64,000 nt of DNA from Methanocorpusculum sp. (GCA_017387505.1 JAFOFB010000001.1:1-64000), one strand, 5' to 3'. Counted from the first letter of the stretch, positions 53,301 to 62,658 are shown. Notes: a model not told the origin generated them from the letters alone. Translations and numbers: made by a program.

Positions 53301-53833
53301 ACGCGAGGTTTGTAGCGTTCCATCTTTAAGAGACGGCGGATGTAGTCTCCGACTAATACAGATAGTGCCTGAGCAGTTCCTCCGGCAGAACGGATAGGAC
53401 CTGCGTAGGCAATCGAGAGATACTCTGAGCCGTCATCGTTTTTGCGGATTGTAATCTGTCCTACACCTTCGGTTGGTGCGGCAACGACACCTTCGGTCAA
53501 TATTGCCATTGAGGTTCTGATTGCATGGTCGACAATGTCTTCTCTTTTTGTTTCGCCAAACTTTCCTTCGACAAAGGCGGCGCAGATTTTTAAGGAGGCG
53601 AGTTCTCTAGACATCTCTTCTTCAAGGCGTCTGATTTCTGCGGCTACTCCTTTGTATCCTAAGAGTGCTTCCACACGTCCCGCTAAGTCCGATGCGATTG
53701 GAACCTCTACCTCGGTTCTCGGGTCAAAACCCTGAGATTTGGCTTTGGATGCTATTTCCATGATGCGGGAAAGCTCCGCTGTTAGTGAGTCAAGGTATGC
53801 ACGGTAGCGTGGTGAGGTTGCAAGTTCTGCCAT
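50393..53833 (-). CDS. polC: DNA polymerase D large subunit (DP2)
   Basis: Catalytic subunit of the archaeal replicative polymerase PolD. Seen: 1,146 aa, no intein; N-terminal domain, a zinc-finger region (CPKCGT...CPDCGT...CPHCGK...CPVCNAG) near residues 650-690, the catalytic NCDGDED near residue 890 with the two metal-binding Asp, a second zinc module FRCPKCKT...CPKCGG near 1065-1085, and a C-terminal PIP-like box QMDLSDFF for PCNA. DP1 is not in the window. The next gene starts 1 nt from its own start region (overlap at 53833). Confidence 0.96.
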   Translation of the reverse strand: MAELATSPRYRAYLDSLTAELSRIMEIASKAKSQGFDPRTEVEVPIASDLAGRVEALLGYKGVAAEIRRLEEEMSRELASLKICAAFVEGKFGETKREDIVDHAIRTSMAILTEGVVAAPTEGVGQITIRKNDDGSEYLSIAYAGPIRSAGGTAQALSVLVGDYIRRLLKMERYKPRVEEIERYVEEIKQYNNIQSMQYLPKDDDIRMIIKNCPVCIDGEPTEQEEVSGYRNLERVETNTVRGGMCLVVAEGIGLKAPKIQKNVAKMELDGWEWLEDLINGTTPASPAPEEEEEPGIHPKDKYMRDMLAGRPAFSYPMRKGGFRLRLGRGRNTGFATCGFNPATLHILGDYLAVGTQMKVERPGKACGVVPVSTIEGPTVRLTSGEVRRIDDMEEAKALLAADEVEYIFDVGEILISFGEFLENNHVLAPPSYCEEWWIQEGGTRHPENETEALRFVAEGAYLHPDYTWFWDDCTEEQIITLANAVENTGRFEGGILYITEDKEVKAVLEELLVPHTVENGEYVVRIPLSLIAGLGLSPELKKLPTWETRPAFTNGLVMASHLSGIKMRSKAGTRVGGRMGRPGKSAPRKMKPPVHVLFPVGKSGGARRSVDAAAKSCAVDESLLFGGGPAAKQIEGLIHVETGERKCPKCGTVTFKSKCPDCGTHTDAVYRCPHCGKLGEPGMDTCPVCNAGLVCMKDSILSMKAEYEAAVSNVGIEYARDIPEVKGVQGLISKERVVEPLEKGLLRAKHNVYVFRDGTIRYDMIDLPLTHFKPKEIAVSVEKLRSIGYTKDTYGNELVEPTQIVELLPQDILVSEDCGEYLVRVSKYIDELLVRLYGLESFYNAEKPEDLVGQLIMGLAPHTSAGVLARLVGFTKAKAGYAHPYYHAAKRRNCDGDEDCVMLMMDGLVNFSRSFLPSTRGGTMDAPLVLTTTLNPKEVDKETLNVDVIPRYPLEVYEGALTYTAPKNLTKFVDYVEARVGTEKQFEGFLFTHDTDDISAGPLDTMYTNPMFKGTGEKIMAELALADKIRAVDTDDLAERIINSHLMPDMIGNLRSFSKQSFRCPKCKTSHRRMTLSGKCPKCGGPLKATMHKGNVTKYLEIAKTMSETYNLSGYTDQRIKVIEMNILSTFGEEEKVQMDLSDFF

Positions 53834-54300
53834 TAGTAACTGTATACTCCAAGTTTCATGAGGACGATGCCTGCACAGATTTTGACGGTCTGGTTGTCAG
53901 ACTTTGCAGCTTCAAGGAGAGGGGCGAGGGCAGGTTCTCCGATTTTTTCGAGAGCTGCTCCTGCCATGCCGCGGGCTGCGGCATTTTCTGAGCTGAAGAG
54001 TCCGACCAGCGGGGCTACGGATTCTTTTCCGAAGGAGGCGAGTACTGCTCCATAGTATCTTAAGACGTCAGCCTGCGGTTCAGTTTCTGCTTCTTTGATT
54101 AAGGCAGGGATGACAGCAGGTCCTGTTTTTAAGAGGGCGCGTCCAAGGTACCATTTTCCGTTCATGTCAGCTTCGCGAAGGGCTGAGATTATCTGTGCTG
54201 CAGCCTCTTCGCTTCCTCTGGCACGCTCTGCCATTTTTTCGACTGCGGCATGTCTTTCGTCAAGGTTTTCTGATTTGATTGCTTTTAGTAGTTCTTCCAT
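53833..54300 (-). CDS. HEAT-repeat protein
   Basis: 155 aa made of about four HEAT/PBS-lyase-like helical repeats (for example AVIPALIKEAETEPQADVLRYYGAVLASFG and PLVGLFSSENAAARGMAGAALEKIG). Such proteins act as scaffolds; partner unknown. Coupled by 1-nt overlaps to mscS upstream and polC downstream. Confidence 0.75.
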   Translation of the reverse strand: MEELLKAIKSENLDERHAAVEKMAERARGSEEAAAQIISALREADMNGKWYLGRALLKTGPAVIPALIKEAETEPQADVLRYYGAVLASFGKESVAPLVGLFSSENAAARGMAGAALEKIGEPALAPLLEAAKSDNQTVKICAGIVLMKLGVYSY

Positions 54301-55220
54301 TATACTCTTCCTGAGTTTGCGTTCTCCGGGGCTTTTTCGCTTTTGCCAAGGATTTCTTCGACTGTCATGTCAGTTCCTTCTTCAAGGCTGCTCTGTAATT
54401 TTGCGGCATCTTCTTCGCCGAACCATACGGTGAGCTGGTCAAACGGTACGTCGATGTCTTCCTGACGGAGTGCTTTGAAGATGGTCCAGAGGAGTTCTGT
54501 TCTTGCGTCCCACCAGAATCCGGATGGTGACCAGATTCGTACTTTGAGTTCGATTCCGTGTGCTCCAAGGTTGTCTACGTAAACAGACGGGGACGGGTTT
54601 TTCAATGCGTACGGGTGTTCTTCGATTACGCGTTTTGTTGCTTTGATTGCTTTTTTAGCGTCATCGGTGTATCTGATGCTGATGTTGTAGTCGAAACGTC
54701 TTGCAACGTTTGAGACCATGTTGGTGATTTCGGATGTGAAGAGTGAGTCGTTTGGGATTCTGACGTAGAGTCCGCTGTAGGTTCTAACGCGTGTTGAGAG
54801 AAGTCCGATGCCTTCGACGTATCCTTCGGTTCCGTTTACAACGATGCTGTCTCCGATGTTTACAGGCCTCTCGAACATGAGAAGGATTCCTGCAACGAGG
54901 TTTGAGAGTGTGTTCTGACTTGCAAATCCGACAGCAACTCCGACAACTCCTCCGGCAACAAGGAGACCTGATAAGTCGATTTTAAGCTGAGTGCATGCTA
55001 CGATGATACCAACTACATAGATGACTGTGCGGATACTTTTGACGGTTAAGTCGATTGTTTTTGCTTCGGTTTTTCCGGCAAGTGTGCGTATTAGAACTCC
55101 GGATACTGCTCGTGCGAGGATGAAGGTTACAACAAGGAGCAGTATGAAGATTACAATGTTTCCAACGGTTACCTGTCCATAGATGAATGAGTCTAAGATG
55201 GTGGTGTTAATTTCTGCCAT
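54300..55220 (-). CDS. Mechanosensitive ion channel, MscS family
   Basis: Pressure-relief channel in the membrane. Seen: 306 aa, N-terminal hydrophobic segments, the pore helix region GGVVGVAVGFASQNTLSNLVAGILLMFERPVNIGD characteristic of MscS, then the soluble beta domain and a C-terminal alpha/beta part with FPQ-like DVPFDQLTVWF. Adjacent to DUF432, a common archaeal pairing. Confidence 0.92.
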   Translation of the reverse strand: MAEINTTILDSFIYGQVTVGNIVIFILLLVVTFILARAVSGVLIRTLAGKTEAKTIDLTVKSIRTVIYVVGIIVACTQLKIDLSGLLVAGGVVGVAVGFASQNTLSNLVAGILLMFERPVNIGDSIVVNGTEGYVEGIGLLSTRVRTYSGLYVRIPNDSLFTSEITNMVSNVARRFDYNISIRYTDDAKKAIKATKRVIEEHPYALKNPSPSVYVDNLGAHGIELKVRIWSPSGFWWDARTELLWTIFKALRQEDIDVPFDQLTVWFGEEDAAKLQSSLEEGTDMTVEEILGKSEKAPENANSGRV

Positions 55221-56051
55221 TTATCTCATCCCCATGTCCATTGTGAATGTGGTGTCTAAGAGTGCTCCTTCGATGTTGCAGAATGGTGTTGTTTTTCTCT
55301 GTTCGAAGACCTGGAGGCATTGTGTCATGCCTTCTCTTATCGGCTGGTCTATTCCGACTACGTCTGCTACATCTCTGGTTCTGATAATCATTTTCGCACA
55401 TGCTGATACGGTTGTTTCGTCGTAGTAGAGGTTTAGTCCTTTCTGGTAGATTACAACACGCCCTACTGCTGCCCATTTGTCTGTATCGTTTTCGATTTCG
55501 AGGCGAAGGAGGCCTTCTTTGTAGTTCTCAACTGAAGGCGGCATTGCGTATACTTCGCTTTTGTGGAAGCGTGTGATGACTCCTCTGGATGCAGCACCGT
55601 AAAGTGAGAATTTGGGATGGCAGAATGTTACGATATCAAGGAGGTTTCTTTCTCCGTTTTTGGCTTCTAAGAATACGCCGATTTCAATGGGGATTGTAAG
55701 GAATACTACTGCTTTTCCGTCAGGCTCAATTGTTATTTCTTTGAATTCTATTTCGATGAAGTCTGTTACGTTGTCCGGGAGGTTTAACGGTTCGATTGGC
55801 TGGAGGTAGAAGGTTCCTGTTTGTGTTGCGATGTTTGATTCGTGTTTCCACCCTACGATGTCTCGTTTGTAGTGGTAAATGCCGTTTTTGTCTTCGAATC
55901 CAAGTTTTAGGCCCTGGAAGTTTATTGAGTAGTCGAAGTTGAATTTGCCGTATGTGAAGGTTGGGCCGAGGTTTGATTCGCCTTTGCTGTAGGAGAGGGC
56001 CTGTTTTTTCCTTGAGGCTGAGGCGGCTGTGTAGATTCTTGATATCGGCAT
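55221..56051 (-). CDS. DUF432 family protein
   Basis: 276-aa beta-rich protein that I assign to DUF432, a family often encoded beside MscS in euryarchaea; function unknown. Seen: no membrane segments; strands with TGTFYLQPIEPLNLPDNVTDFIEIEF and VVFLTIPIEIGVF. It directly precedes mscS (adjacent stop/start), so a role in channel regulation is plausible. A TATA-like ATATAG lies less than 25 nt from the ATG. Confidence 0.7.
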   Translation of the reverse strand: MPISRIYTAASASRKKQALSYSKGESNLGPTFTYGKFNFDYSINFQGLKLGFEDKNGIYHYKRDIVGWKHESNIATQTGTFYLQPIEPLNLPDNVTDFIEIEFKEITIEPDGKAVVFLTIPIEIGVFLEAKNGERNLLDIVTFCHPKFSLYGAASRGVITRFHKSEVYAMPPSVENYKEGLLRLEIENDTDKWAAVGRVVIYQKGLNLYYDETTVSACAKMIIRTRDVADVVGIDQPIREGMTQCLQVFEQRKTTPFCNIEGALLDTTFTMDMGMR

Positions 56052-56276
56052 GAGTAGTCAGTATCTATATTTGTTCTAAGCTAATATCAATGGTTGTAAC
56101 TGTGTCTGACAATACCTGATATCAATGTCAGTAATCAGCTGTTATTTGTTTGAGAGTTAGAGGAAATCTGCTGTAAATATATACATACTGTCTGAAATGC
56201 TGTGGATTCCAGATAATGAATACTACAGTCAGTTTACAAGGATAAAATAGAATAAATATAGAGATAAAGAGAAGGA

Positions 56277-57836
56277 TTACTCCTTCTTCTCATCCTTTGG
56301 GAACATATAGAATCCGGTGAAGGTCTTCTCTAAAGCCTCATCAGAGTTCTTCTTTGTGAGAAGACTTACAACAATCATTGCAATGATTGCGATTACAAAC
56401 GAGTAAATCGAGAAGTGCATCGGAAGAGCCGGGCCGAGATTAAAGTAGCTGTAACATCCAAATCCGAGAGCAGCAATAATACCGCTGGTCATCGAAGCAA
56501 TAGCCCCTGCGGCAGTTGCTCTCTTCCAGTAAAGACCTGCAAGCAACGGGACAGCGAATGCAGAAAGCATCATACCGATACCAAGCCAGATTAAGAATGC
56601 AAGCATCTCCGGCGGATTGATTGCAAGTACAAGCGAAATTGCTGCGGCTAAGAACACACAAATCTGACTGATTCTAACAACCTGTCTCTCGGTTGCCTTG
56701 GGCTTAAGCATCGTCTTGAAGATATTCCAGGAGAAGTCTGTTCCGATTGTAAGCATTAAGCGGTCGGTAGTGGACATAACAGCCGCTAAAACAATCACAG
56801 CAAAGAGAGCCGTAATCATAATTGTCGGACTTGCAGCCTGGATACCATAAAGCAGAGCAACACTTGGATTTGCCATCACAGCAGCAGAAGCCTCGGCCCC
56901 AAGAGCCCCGGTCTCTGCCATCGCACGAACCGCAAAACCGCTGATTTTGACAAGCATCATGATTACAACATAGATACCGAATGCTACAAGCGGAGACCAC
57001 TTGAAGTATGAAGCCTTCTTTGCTGCAAACACATTGGACAATACGTGCGGAGCACAGGCAAGACCAACCATCAGCATAATACCAAACGATACTAAGTATT
57101 CAGGAGTACAGTAGGCGTATGCTGCATAGTTCGTCTCGAACCACGGCATAACAAGATTCGGATCAATAGATGCCAAGACATCATTAATCACAGTCATACC
57201 GCCTGCGTAACTGATAATGAACGGGGCAACAAGAAGTACACCGAAGATTAAAATCAAACCCTGAACAAGACCCGTCCAGGAAACAGCATACAGACCACCG
57301 ATAACAGTGTATACAGTAATGATAACACCTGCGATTAACAAAGCCTGCCAGTGCTCAAGACCAAATGCCCACATCAGAACAACACTGATTGCAGTGTACT
57401 GACCGACTAAGTAAATCAGAGAGACAATAATACTTGCAAATGCGGATAATGCGCGAAGTTCACGGTTATTTTCATATCTAATGGCAAAGTAATCCGCAAC
57501 AGTCATACATCCCTCTTTTCTTCCAATCTTGTTCAGCTTGGAACCAAAGAAGATGATACAAAAAGATGCCGCAAGAGGTACAAAAATCTGTTCCCATACA
57601 CCAGGCCATCCTGACTTAAATCCAAACTCACTGGTTCCAATCAGTGTCATACCACTGCAGATAGAACATACTATAAGAAGCGTAAAGAGCCAGAAACCAA
57701 GATTCCTTCCAGCTAAAATATAATCCTCGGAACTCTTGATCTTCTTTGAAGCCCAGACTCCGATACCTAACAGTACTACAAAGTACACAACCATTAAGAC
57801 CAGAGTAATCAGAGTAGTTCCTTCTCCAAGTGCCAT
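56277..57836 (-). CDS. Sodium:solute symporter (SSS family)
   Basis: Na+-coupled importer. Seen: 519 aa, about 13 hydrophobic helices, the SSS core GWASKKIKSSEDYILAGRNLGFW, TVADYFAIRYENNRELRALSA, and the sodium-site region ALFAVIVLAAVMSTTDRLML. The ATG at 57836 has GGTGGAGG 7 nt upstream; the longer frame to 57872 reads from inside the small upstream gene. Substrate unknown; acetate, pantothenate or an amino acid are possible. Preceded by a 36-aa partner gene. Confidence 0.9.
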   Translation of the reverse strand: MALGEGTTLITLVLMVVYFVVLLGIGVWASKKIKSSEDYILAGRNLGFWLFTLLIVCSICSGMTLIGTSEFGFKSGWPGVWEQIFVPLAASFCIIFFGSKLNKIGRKEGCMTVADYFAIRYENNRELRALSAFASIIVSLIYLVGQYTAISVVLMWAFGLEHWQALLIAGVIITVYTVIGGLYAVSWTGLVQGLILIFGVLLVAPFIISYAGGMTVINDVLASIDPNLVMPWFETNYAAYAYCTPEYLVSFGIMLMVGLACAPHVLSNVFAAKKASYFKWSPLVAFGIYVVIMMLVKISGFAVRAMAETGALGAEASAAVMANPSVALLYGIQAASPTIMITALFAVIVLAAVMSTTDRLMLTIGTDFSWNIFKTMLKPKATERQVVRISQICVFLAAAISLVLAINPPEMLAFLIWLGIGMMLSAFAVPLLAGLYWKRATAAGAIASMTSGIIAALGFGCYSYFNLGPALPMHFSIYSFVIAIIAMIVVSLLTKKNSDEALEKTFTGFYMFPKDEKKE

Positions 57837-57838
57837 AA

Positions 57839-57949
57839 TTAATCCTCCACCTTCGGGTATGCGATACCCCATATTATCAGGAGAACTAGCACCAAAAGGA
57901 TGGTTCCGCCAACAGCAAAGACCGTCAGCTCAGGTAATCCCAATATCAT
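57839..57949 (-). CDS. 36-aa single-helix protein, symporter accessory type
   Basis: Begins MILGLPELTVFAVGGTILLV and consists of one membrane helix followed by a short polar tail (YPKVED). It ends 2 nt before the symporter start, and a box A lies about 25 nt upstream of its ATG. Position, size and LGLP start match the small accessory proteins seen next to SSS transporters in other prokaryotes. It probably stabilises or modulates the symporter. Confidence 0.7.
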   Translation of the reverse strand: MILGLPELTVFAVGGTILLVLVLLIIWGIAYPKVED

Positions 57950-57970
57950 ACATACATATGACACGTGTTG

Positions 57971-57980
57971 ACATATAACA
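57971..57980 (-). promoter_or_regulatory. Box A promoter of the symporter operon
   Basis: TGTTATATGT on the minus strand, 22-31 nt upstream of the 36-aa gene, so the mRNA is probably leaderless. An ACACGTGT palindrome lies between it and the ATG. Confidence 0.5.
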
Positions 57981-58021
57981 TGAGCGGTTCGACTGATAAA
58001 AAAGTCTCAGGAAAACGTCTG

Positions 58022-58029
58022 AAAAAAAA
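58022..58029 (-). terminator. T-run terminator of the eha-fwd operon
   Basis: Eight T on the minus strand about 13 nt after the fwdC stop, with a second T-run 20 nt further on. Confidence 0.6.
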
Positions 58030-58041
58030 GAGGATGCGGGG

Positions 58042-58815
58042 TTAAATACGAATGTATTTACCAACGCGCAGGATTCCCTTGGCATTTCTGTGTGCAAGGT
58101 CACCTTCGAACTCGGTTAAGGTATGTCCCTCAACAGAGACTACTCCCTTCTCACGGAATGTTGCAAGGAAATCAGTGACAGTTCCAAAGATATCCGCCTC
58201 TCCTGCAAACATATCTCCGCACGGCATTACAGCATCACCTTCAATGATTAAGTGACCGCCTTTCATGTTTGCACCTGCATGGATTCCGGCATTTCCTTTA
58301 ACGCGGACAGTACCGCCAAAAAGACACTCGGCACAGTAATCGCCAACACTTCCTTCAACGAGAATTTCTCCGCCTCGCATTCCTTTTCTGCCGCCGCGGT
58401 ATCCTGAACCGCAGTAGTTTGCGGCATTTCCGTGACAGACAATTTTGCCGCCAAGCATTTCACGGCCAAGCCAGTCGCCTGCATGTCCCATGATTTCAAT
58501 CTCTCCGCCGGTCATGAAATCACCGCAGTGCATGCCTATATCACCTTCGATGATAATTTTTCCAGCAGTCATATACTCGCCGACACGCTTGACACGTCTG
58601 CAGTCACCAACTAAGATAATCTCAGTGGTTGCAGGCCCTGCTGCTTCTCCGTCAACTCTGATATCGAAGACTTCTGTAATCTTCTTCTTCTCGTTTCCGA
58701 CAAAAAATGAGAGGTCAATGGTCTTTGACATCGTCTCAGGACAGATTGCTTCTGCTTCGATAGGCAGTTTGCATTCTGCCATCTCTTCCCTCATGATAAG
58801 AGTGATTCGTCTCAT
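58042..58815 (-). CDS. fwdC: Formylmethanofuran dehydrogenase subunit C
   Basis: Structural subunit of the enzyme that reduces and fixes CO2 onto methanofuran. Seen: 257 aa with repeated G-x-x-G-x-x-M/C-G-x-x-M-x-x-G-x-I motifs (GDIGMHCGDFMTGGEIEI, GHAGDWLGREMLGGKI and so on) forming the beta-helix shared with glutamate synthase alpha C-termini. It starts in the fwdA stop (ATGA). Subunits B, D and F/G of the complex are not in the window. Confidence 0.93.
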   Translation of the reverse strand: MRRITLIMREEMAECKLPIEAEAICPETMSKTIDLSFFVGNEKKKITEVFDIRVDGEAAGPATTEIILVGDCRRVKRVGEYMTAGKIIIEGDIGMHCGDFMTGGEIEIMGHAGDWLGREMLGGKIVCHGNAANYCGSGYRGGRKGMRGGEILVEGSVGDYCAECLFGGTVRVKGNAGIHAGANMKGGHLIIEGDAVMPCGDMFAGEADIFGTVTDFLATFREKGVVSVEGHTLTEFEGDLAHRNAKGILRVGKYIRI

Positions 58816-60515
58816 AATGCAGTCTCCGTTTCAATCTTCATACTGCGTTTGATGTAGTACTTCTCGTCAACCGGGTAATTTTCCATTCTGATTGTGTAGT
58901 ACTTCTCAAATACACTGATAAGTTCAGGGTCGCGACTCATCTCATATGCGGCCGGAACCTTCGGGAAACACCAGAAAGTTCTGTTTAAATCATCTGCGAG
59001 GATTACATCATCGCGGGAAACAAGAACTCCGCCTTTCATGGTGAACTTAGTCTGAGCAAATCCGCGGATGATTTCTGCGTACTGCTTGGACGGGTCGATT
59101 CTATCCGGTCTGATTGGATAGACTGCGATATCTGCATCCGCACCAACGCCTAAGTGACCTTTGCCGAACTGGTCAAGACCAAGTGCTCTGGCCTGTCCTG
59201 CACGGGTCATGACTGCAATCTCCTCGAATCCGAGCTCGCGATCGAGTGCGGCTAAGCAGGTGCGCTTTCCAGTACTCTTGTGAACAGTTGCAAACTCTTT
59301 GTCACGGTACTCTTTGCTCATGAGAAGTCCGATAATTTCCGGATACTTTACAAACGGAGCACCGTTTGGATTGTCAGTTGTAAGCAGACACTGCCACGGG
59401 TTTTCGACGAGTAAAGCAAGCTCTAAACCAATCGCCCACATGATACTGTTGACGAGGTTCTTTCTGCGGTACATTACAGGAATGACACCAGATGCAGTCT
59501 CCATCTCGACATCGTGGTTACTCCACTTGTCCTGGTGAAGACGGTAGAGGTTGAACTCCATCGGACCGTCTGCGGTCATGGTGGTGGTTCTTCCAAACAT
59601 GACCTGTCCCATATCGATTGTCACCTGAGGACGTCTGTTTACCATGTTGGCTACAGGTTCACTCTTGGAACAGAAGTCAGACCATCCCGAACCTCCGTAG
59701 GAGTGGAACTGTACGTGGGTTAAGTATGCGGTCTGGCGTTTCTCGTTTAAGTCCGGGACAAGCCCCATCGTTCCGATGGTACAGGTGTAGTTTCCAGGCT
59801 TTCCTAAATTATTGCAGTGGAGGTGAATCGAGTGCGGAAGACCAAGCATCTCGTTTGCTTCAATCATGCCGGTGATAAACTCAACCGGAGATAAATTAAA
59901 GTTCGGGATTGGCTTTCTGATACACTCAACGTTCTTTCCCCAGCTCCACATCTCAGCACCCAACGGGTTGGTGAGTTTTACACCGTATCCTTTGACCGCG
60001 TTAAGTCTCCAGGCAATAAGTCCTGCGGCACGCTTTACGTCTCCGTTGGCAATTGCACGCATGACTTCCCAGTCACCGTCGAAGAGAGTTAATACAAGTC
60101 CGTCCTGAAGCGGAGTGTGTCTGAACTCTTCGTGAGTGTGACGTGCCTCTAACGGAGCCATAGCACCTTCGGTTAAGGTGGTGTATCCCATATGGGCATA
60201 GCGGTAACTGTTTCCGTAAGTGGTCGGGATACTGTATCCGGAGACAGCACGCATTCCATTCTTTCTCGGAGCACGGCCTGCACGCATATCCTCCGGGCTC
60301 ATGTAGCGTCCGAAGTTTACCTTAGTTCCGCAGATGTGAGTGTGAGAATCAATTCCTCCCGGGAGTGTAAGACATCCGCCAGCGTCGATTACTTCTGCGT
60401 TTGCGGACGGCTCTTCTGCGATTTTTCCGTCAACAACAAAGATATCGCGGATTTCTCCGGCAACATTGTTTGCCGGGTCATACACGCAGGCATTTTTGAT
60501 GATATAGTCAGTCAT
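58812..60515 (-). CDS. fwdA: Formylmethanofuran dehydrogenase subunit A
   Basis: Amidohydrolase subunit that condenses formate with methanofuran. Seen: 567 aa, metal ligands GGIDSHTHICGTKVNFG near residue 55-65, IHLHCNNLG, and LTTDNPNGAPF with the catalytic Asp, as in the binuclear-zinc FwdA site. The ATG at 60515 overlaps the upstream ferredoxin-gene stop (ATGA); the frame to 60587 lies in that gene. FwdA and FwdC are placed at the end of the hydrogenase operon. Confidence 0.95.
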   Translation of the reverse strand: MTDYIIKNACVYDPANNVAGEIRDIFVVDGKIAEEPSANAEVIDAGGCLTLPGGIDSHTHICGTKVNFGRYMSPEDMRAGRAPRKNGMRAVSGYSIPTTYGNSYRYAHMGYTTLTEGAMAPLEARHTHEEFRHTPLQDGLVLTLFDGDWEVMRAIANGDVKRAAGLIAWRLNAVKGYGVKLTNPLGAEMWSWGKNVECIRKPIPNFNLSPVEFITGMIEANEMLGLPHSIHLHCNNLGKPGNYTCTIGTMGLVPDLNEKRQTAYLTHVQFHSYGGSGWSDFCSKSEPVANMVNRRPQVTIDMGQVMFGRTTTMTADGPMEFNLYRLHQDKWSNHDVEMETASGVIPVMYRRKNLVNSIMWAIGLELALLVENPWQCLLTTDNPNGAPFVKYPEIIGLLMSKEYRDKEFATVHKSTGKRTCLAALDRELGFEEIAVMTRAGQARALGLDQFGKGHLGVGADADIAVYPIRPDRIDPSKQYAEIIRGFAQTKFTMKGGVLVSRDDVILADDLNRTFWCFPKVPAAYEMSRDPELISVFEKYYTIRMENYPVDEKYYIKRSMKIETETAL

Positions 60516-61111
60516 TTGTATGCCTCCTGTACAGCCTGAACGTTTCGAACAACATGTATTGACTGATTCGGGCAGGTCTCCATACATACCTTACATCCTT
60601 TGCAGAGGTCATTGTGGAGAACCTTGTTCTTTCCCTTCTCAACACGCATTAAAACATCATCAGACATGGCAGTGCCCCCTGCTCCAATGTGCGGGTCGAT
60701 TTCACGGTTTGCAGGACATACCGTACTGCAGTTTCCGCATCCCATACATGTCTCTTCATCAACGATTACTTTGTACTCGTGGATGAACTCAAGTCCTTCG
60801 AGACGCTTTTTGTCGAGGATGTTTCCAGAGGTTAATACCTCTTCAGGGCATGCTTCTACACAGTATCCGCAGCGTACGCAGTGTCCGTAGGTGATGTGCG
60901 GAACCCATACTCCGTTTTCCTGAATTACATCGATTGCACCCTGACACGGGCAGATCATCTTACATGAAAGACAGTTGGTACACTCTTTTCCTGTAATCTG
61001 CGGGAAGTCGCGGAAGTATGGCGGGTTGTTCAGCGGTGCTGTCTTTGCGAAGAAGAACGTCTTAAGCCACGTTGGGCGTAAGAACTCTTTTACGTAAGAG
61101 AGTAAAGACAT
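60512..61111 (-). CDS. Iron-sulfur protein with four 4Fe-4S motifs, Eha-linked
   Basis: 199-aa ferredoxin-like subunit with four motifs: CTNCLSCKMICP, CVRCGYCVEACP, CMGCGNCSTVCP and CKGCKVCMETCP. The N-terminal 40 residues (PPYFRDFPQITG) resemble the EchF/NuoI type, so it probably links the hydrogenase small subunit to ferredoxin or directly to Fwd. It sits 3 nt after the large subunit and overlaps fwdA. EhaP-type polyferredoxins of other methanogens have more clusters. Confidence 0.88.
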   Translation of the reverse strand: MSLLSYVKEFLRPTWLKTFFFAKTAPLNNPPYFRDFPQITGKECTNCLSCKMICPCQGAIDVIQENGVWVPHITYGHCVRCGYCVEACPEEVLTSGNILDKKRLEGLEFIHEYKVIVDEETCMGCGNCSTVCPANREIDPHIGAGGTAMSDDVLMRVEKGKNKVLHNDLCKGCKVCMETCPNQSIHVVRNVQAVQEAYK

Positions 61112-61114
61112 GGT

Positions 61115-62200
61115 TCAGCGCTCCGCACATGCAATACACGGGTCGGCACTGATGAAGACTGATGTTACATCTGCAGCAGATGCCAAATCTTTCATCATTA
61201 TGTGCGATGCGACTTCAACGTTCATAATCGACGGGGTCTGGATGGCGACAGATATAACTTCTCCATTCTCATCGACCGCGATGTCATAGGTTAAGTCTCC
61301 GCGCGGTGCTTCGATTGTGTGTTTCACATGACCTGCGGTAACCTTACCTCCAAGGCGGACCGGTCCTGCCTCGAGTTTTCCGATTGCGTTTCTTACAATC
61401 GTTGAGGACTGGAAGAGCTCGTCGAATCTGAGCATGATACGTGCGAAGTTGTCTCCTTCCAAACGGGTAATCATGTGCCAGCCAAGTTCTACGTAAAGCG
61501 GTTCATTTGCTCTTGCATCGCACTCCATGCCGGATGCTCTTGCAGTAGGTCCTACAACGCCTGACGCCTTTGCATCCTCGACAGAGAGGATTCCGATTCC
61601 TTTTGAACGAAGACCGATGAGTTTTCCGGTCTCAAAGATCTTGACATAGCGTTTAAGCTCGGTCTCAACCTTGTCGAGAGCAGATAAGATGTCAGAAATA
61701 ACTGCATCCGGCACGTCCTCGCGTACCCCTCCCGGGACTACGTATGCAGACATGATACGGGTTCCTGTCATCTTCTCAATAGCATCCATTACAGTCTCAC
61801 GGAGATTTAACAGATACATTGCTAAAGTCTCGTGCTCGATTGTGTAACAGTACGAGTAGTTTGCAAGAAGATGGCTCTGCATCCTGTCGAGTTCGTTTAA
61901 GATGATGCGAAGAAGCTGTGCTCTTCTCGGGACTTTGATTCCGCTGATCTCTTCAAGAGCTCCAACGATTGCTGTGTTGTGGACAACAGAGCAGATACCG
62001 CAGACTCTCTCTGCAAGGAACATGGTCTCCTGCCATGGGCGGCCTACCATAATCTTCTCGATTCCTTTCTTGACGTATCCAAGTTCTACCTCGGTTCTTA
62101 AGATACGCTCGCCTGCGGTTTCGCATTTGATACGAAGCGGTTCTTTAAAGCATGGGTGAACCGGCCCTACCGGAAGCGAGACATCAACTACTTTCTTCAT
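61115..62200 (-). CDS. ehaO: Energy-converting hydrogenase large subunit (EhaO-like)
   Basis: [NiFe]-site subunit. Seen: 361 aa, N-terminal nickel ligands [11 protein letters not shown] near residue 66 and C-terminal DPCIACAER, with both CxxC pairs complete. No His-rich C-terminal cleavage extension is present; the protein ends three residues after CxxC, as in some group 4 enzymes. The gene order (J, membrane, M, N, O) marks it as Eha rather than Ech. Overlaps ehaN by 4 nt. Confidence 0.9.
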   Translation of the reverse strand: MKKVVDVSLPVGPVHPCFKEPLRIKCETAGERILRTEVELGYVKKGIEKIMVGRPWQETMFLAERVCGICSVVHNTAIVGALEEISGIKVPRRAQLLRIILNELDRMQSHLLANYSYCYTIEHETLAMYLLNLRETVMDAIEKMTGTRIMSAYVVPGGVREDVPDAVISDILSALDKVETELKRYVKIFETGKLIGLRSKGIGILSVEDAKASGVVGPTARASGMECDARANEPLYVELGWHMITRLEGDNFARIMLRFDELFQSSTIVRNAIGKLEAGPVRLGGKVTAGHVKHTIEAPRGDLTYDIAVDENGEVISVAIQTPSIMNVEVASHIMMKDLASAADVTSVFISADPCIACAER

Positions 62201-62658
62201 TTCTTCGCCTCCTTTTCCTCATAGTTTTTGAAGAGAATATCAGCCGCGGAGAGAATTGCGTTGATAATCTCTGTCGGTCTTGGCGGACATCCCGGAACTG
62301 CGGCAGTAACAGGAATGTATTTGCTCACCGGCGGGTCGATGACACATCCTGGTCTGTTGAAGACACAGCCTGAAATCGGGCAGTTTCCAATAGTAACAAC
62401 TGCTTTTGGTTCAGGCACTCTGTCGAAGAGATCGGGAAGTTTGTCAATCCACTGCGGGGACATGCCGCCTGTGACTAAAATGACATCTGCCTCACGCGGA
62501 TTGTTGTGGACGTAAATTCCGTACTGTTCGAGATCGTATCTTGGGGATAAGCATGCAAGAATCTCGATATCACAGCCGTTACAGGAGCCGGTATTTACGT
62601 AACATACATGAATGGAACGTTTGCGGACGCTGTTTTTAATGCTCTGCAGAAGACTCAT
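62197..62658 (-). CDS. ehaN: Energy-converting hydrogenase small subunit (EhaN-like)
   Basis: NuoB-like small subunit carrying the proximal 4Fe-4S cluster. Seen: 153 aa, [19 protein letters not shown] and PGCPPRP, the four cysteine ligands in family order. Overlaps ehaO and ehaM by 4 nt each. Confidence 0.92.
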   Translation of the reverse strand: MSLLQSIKNSVRKRSIHVCYVNTGSCNGCDIEILACLSPRYDLEQYGIYVHNNPREADVILVTGGMSPQWIDKLPDLFDRVPEPKAVVTIGNCPISGCVFNRPGCVIDPPVSKYIPVTAAVPGCPPRPTEIINAILSAADILFKNYEEKEAKK

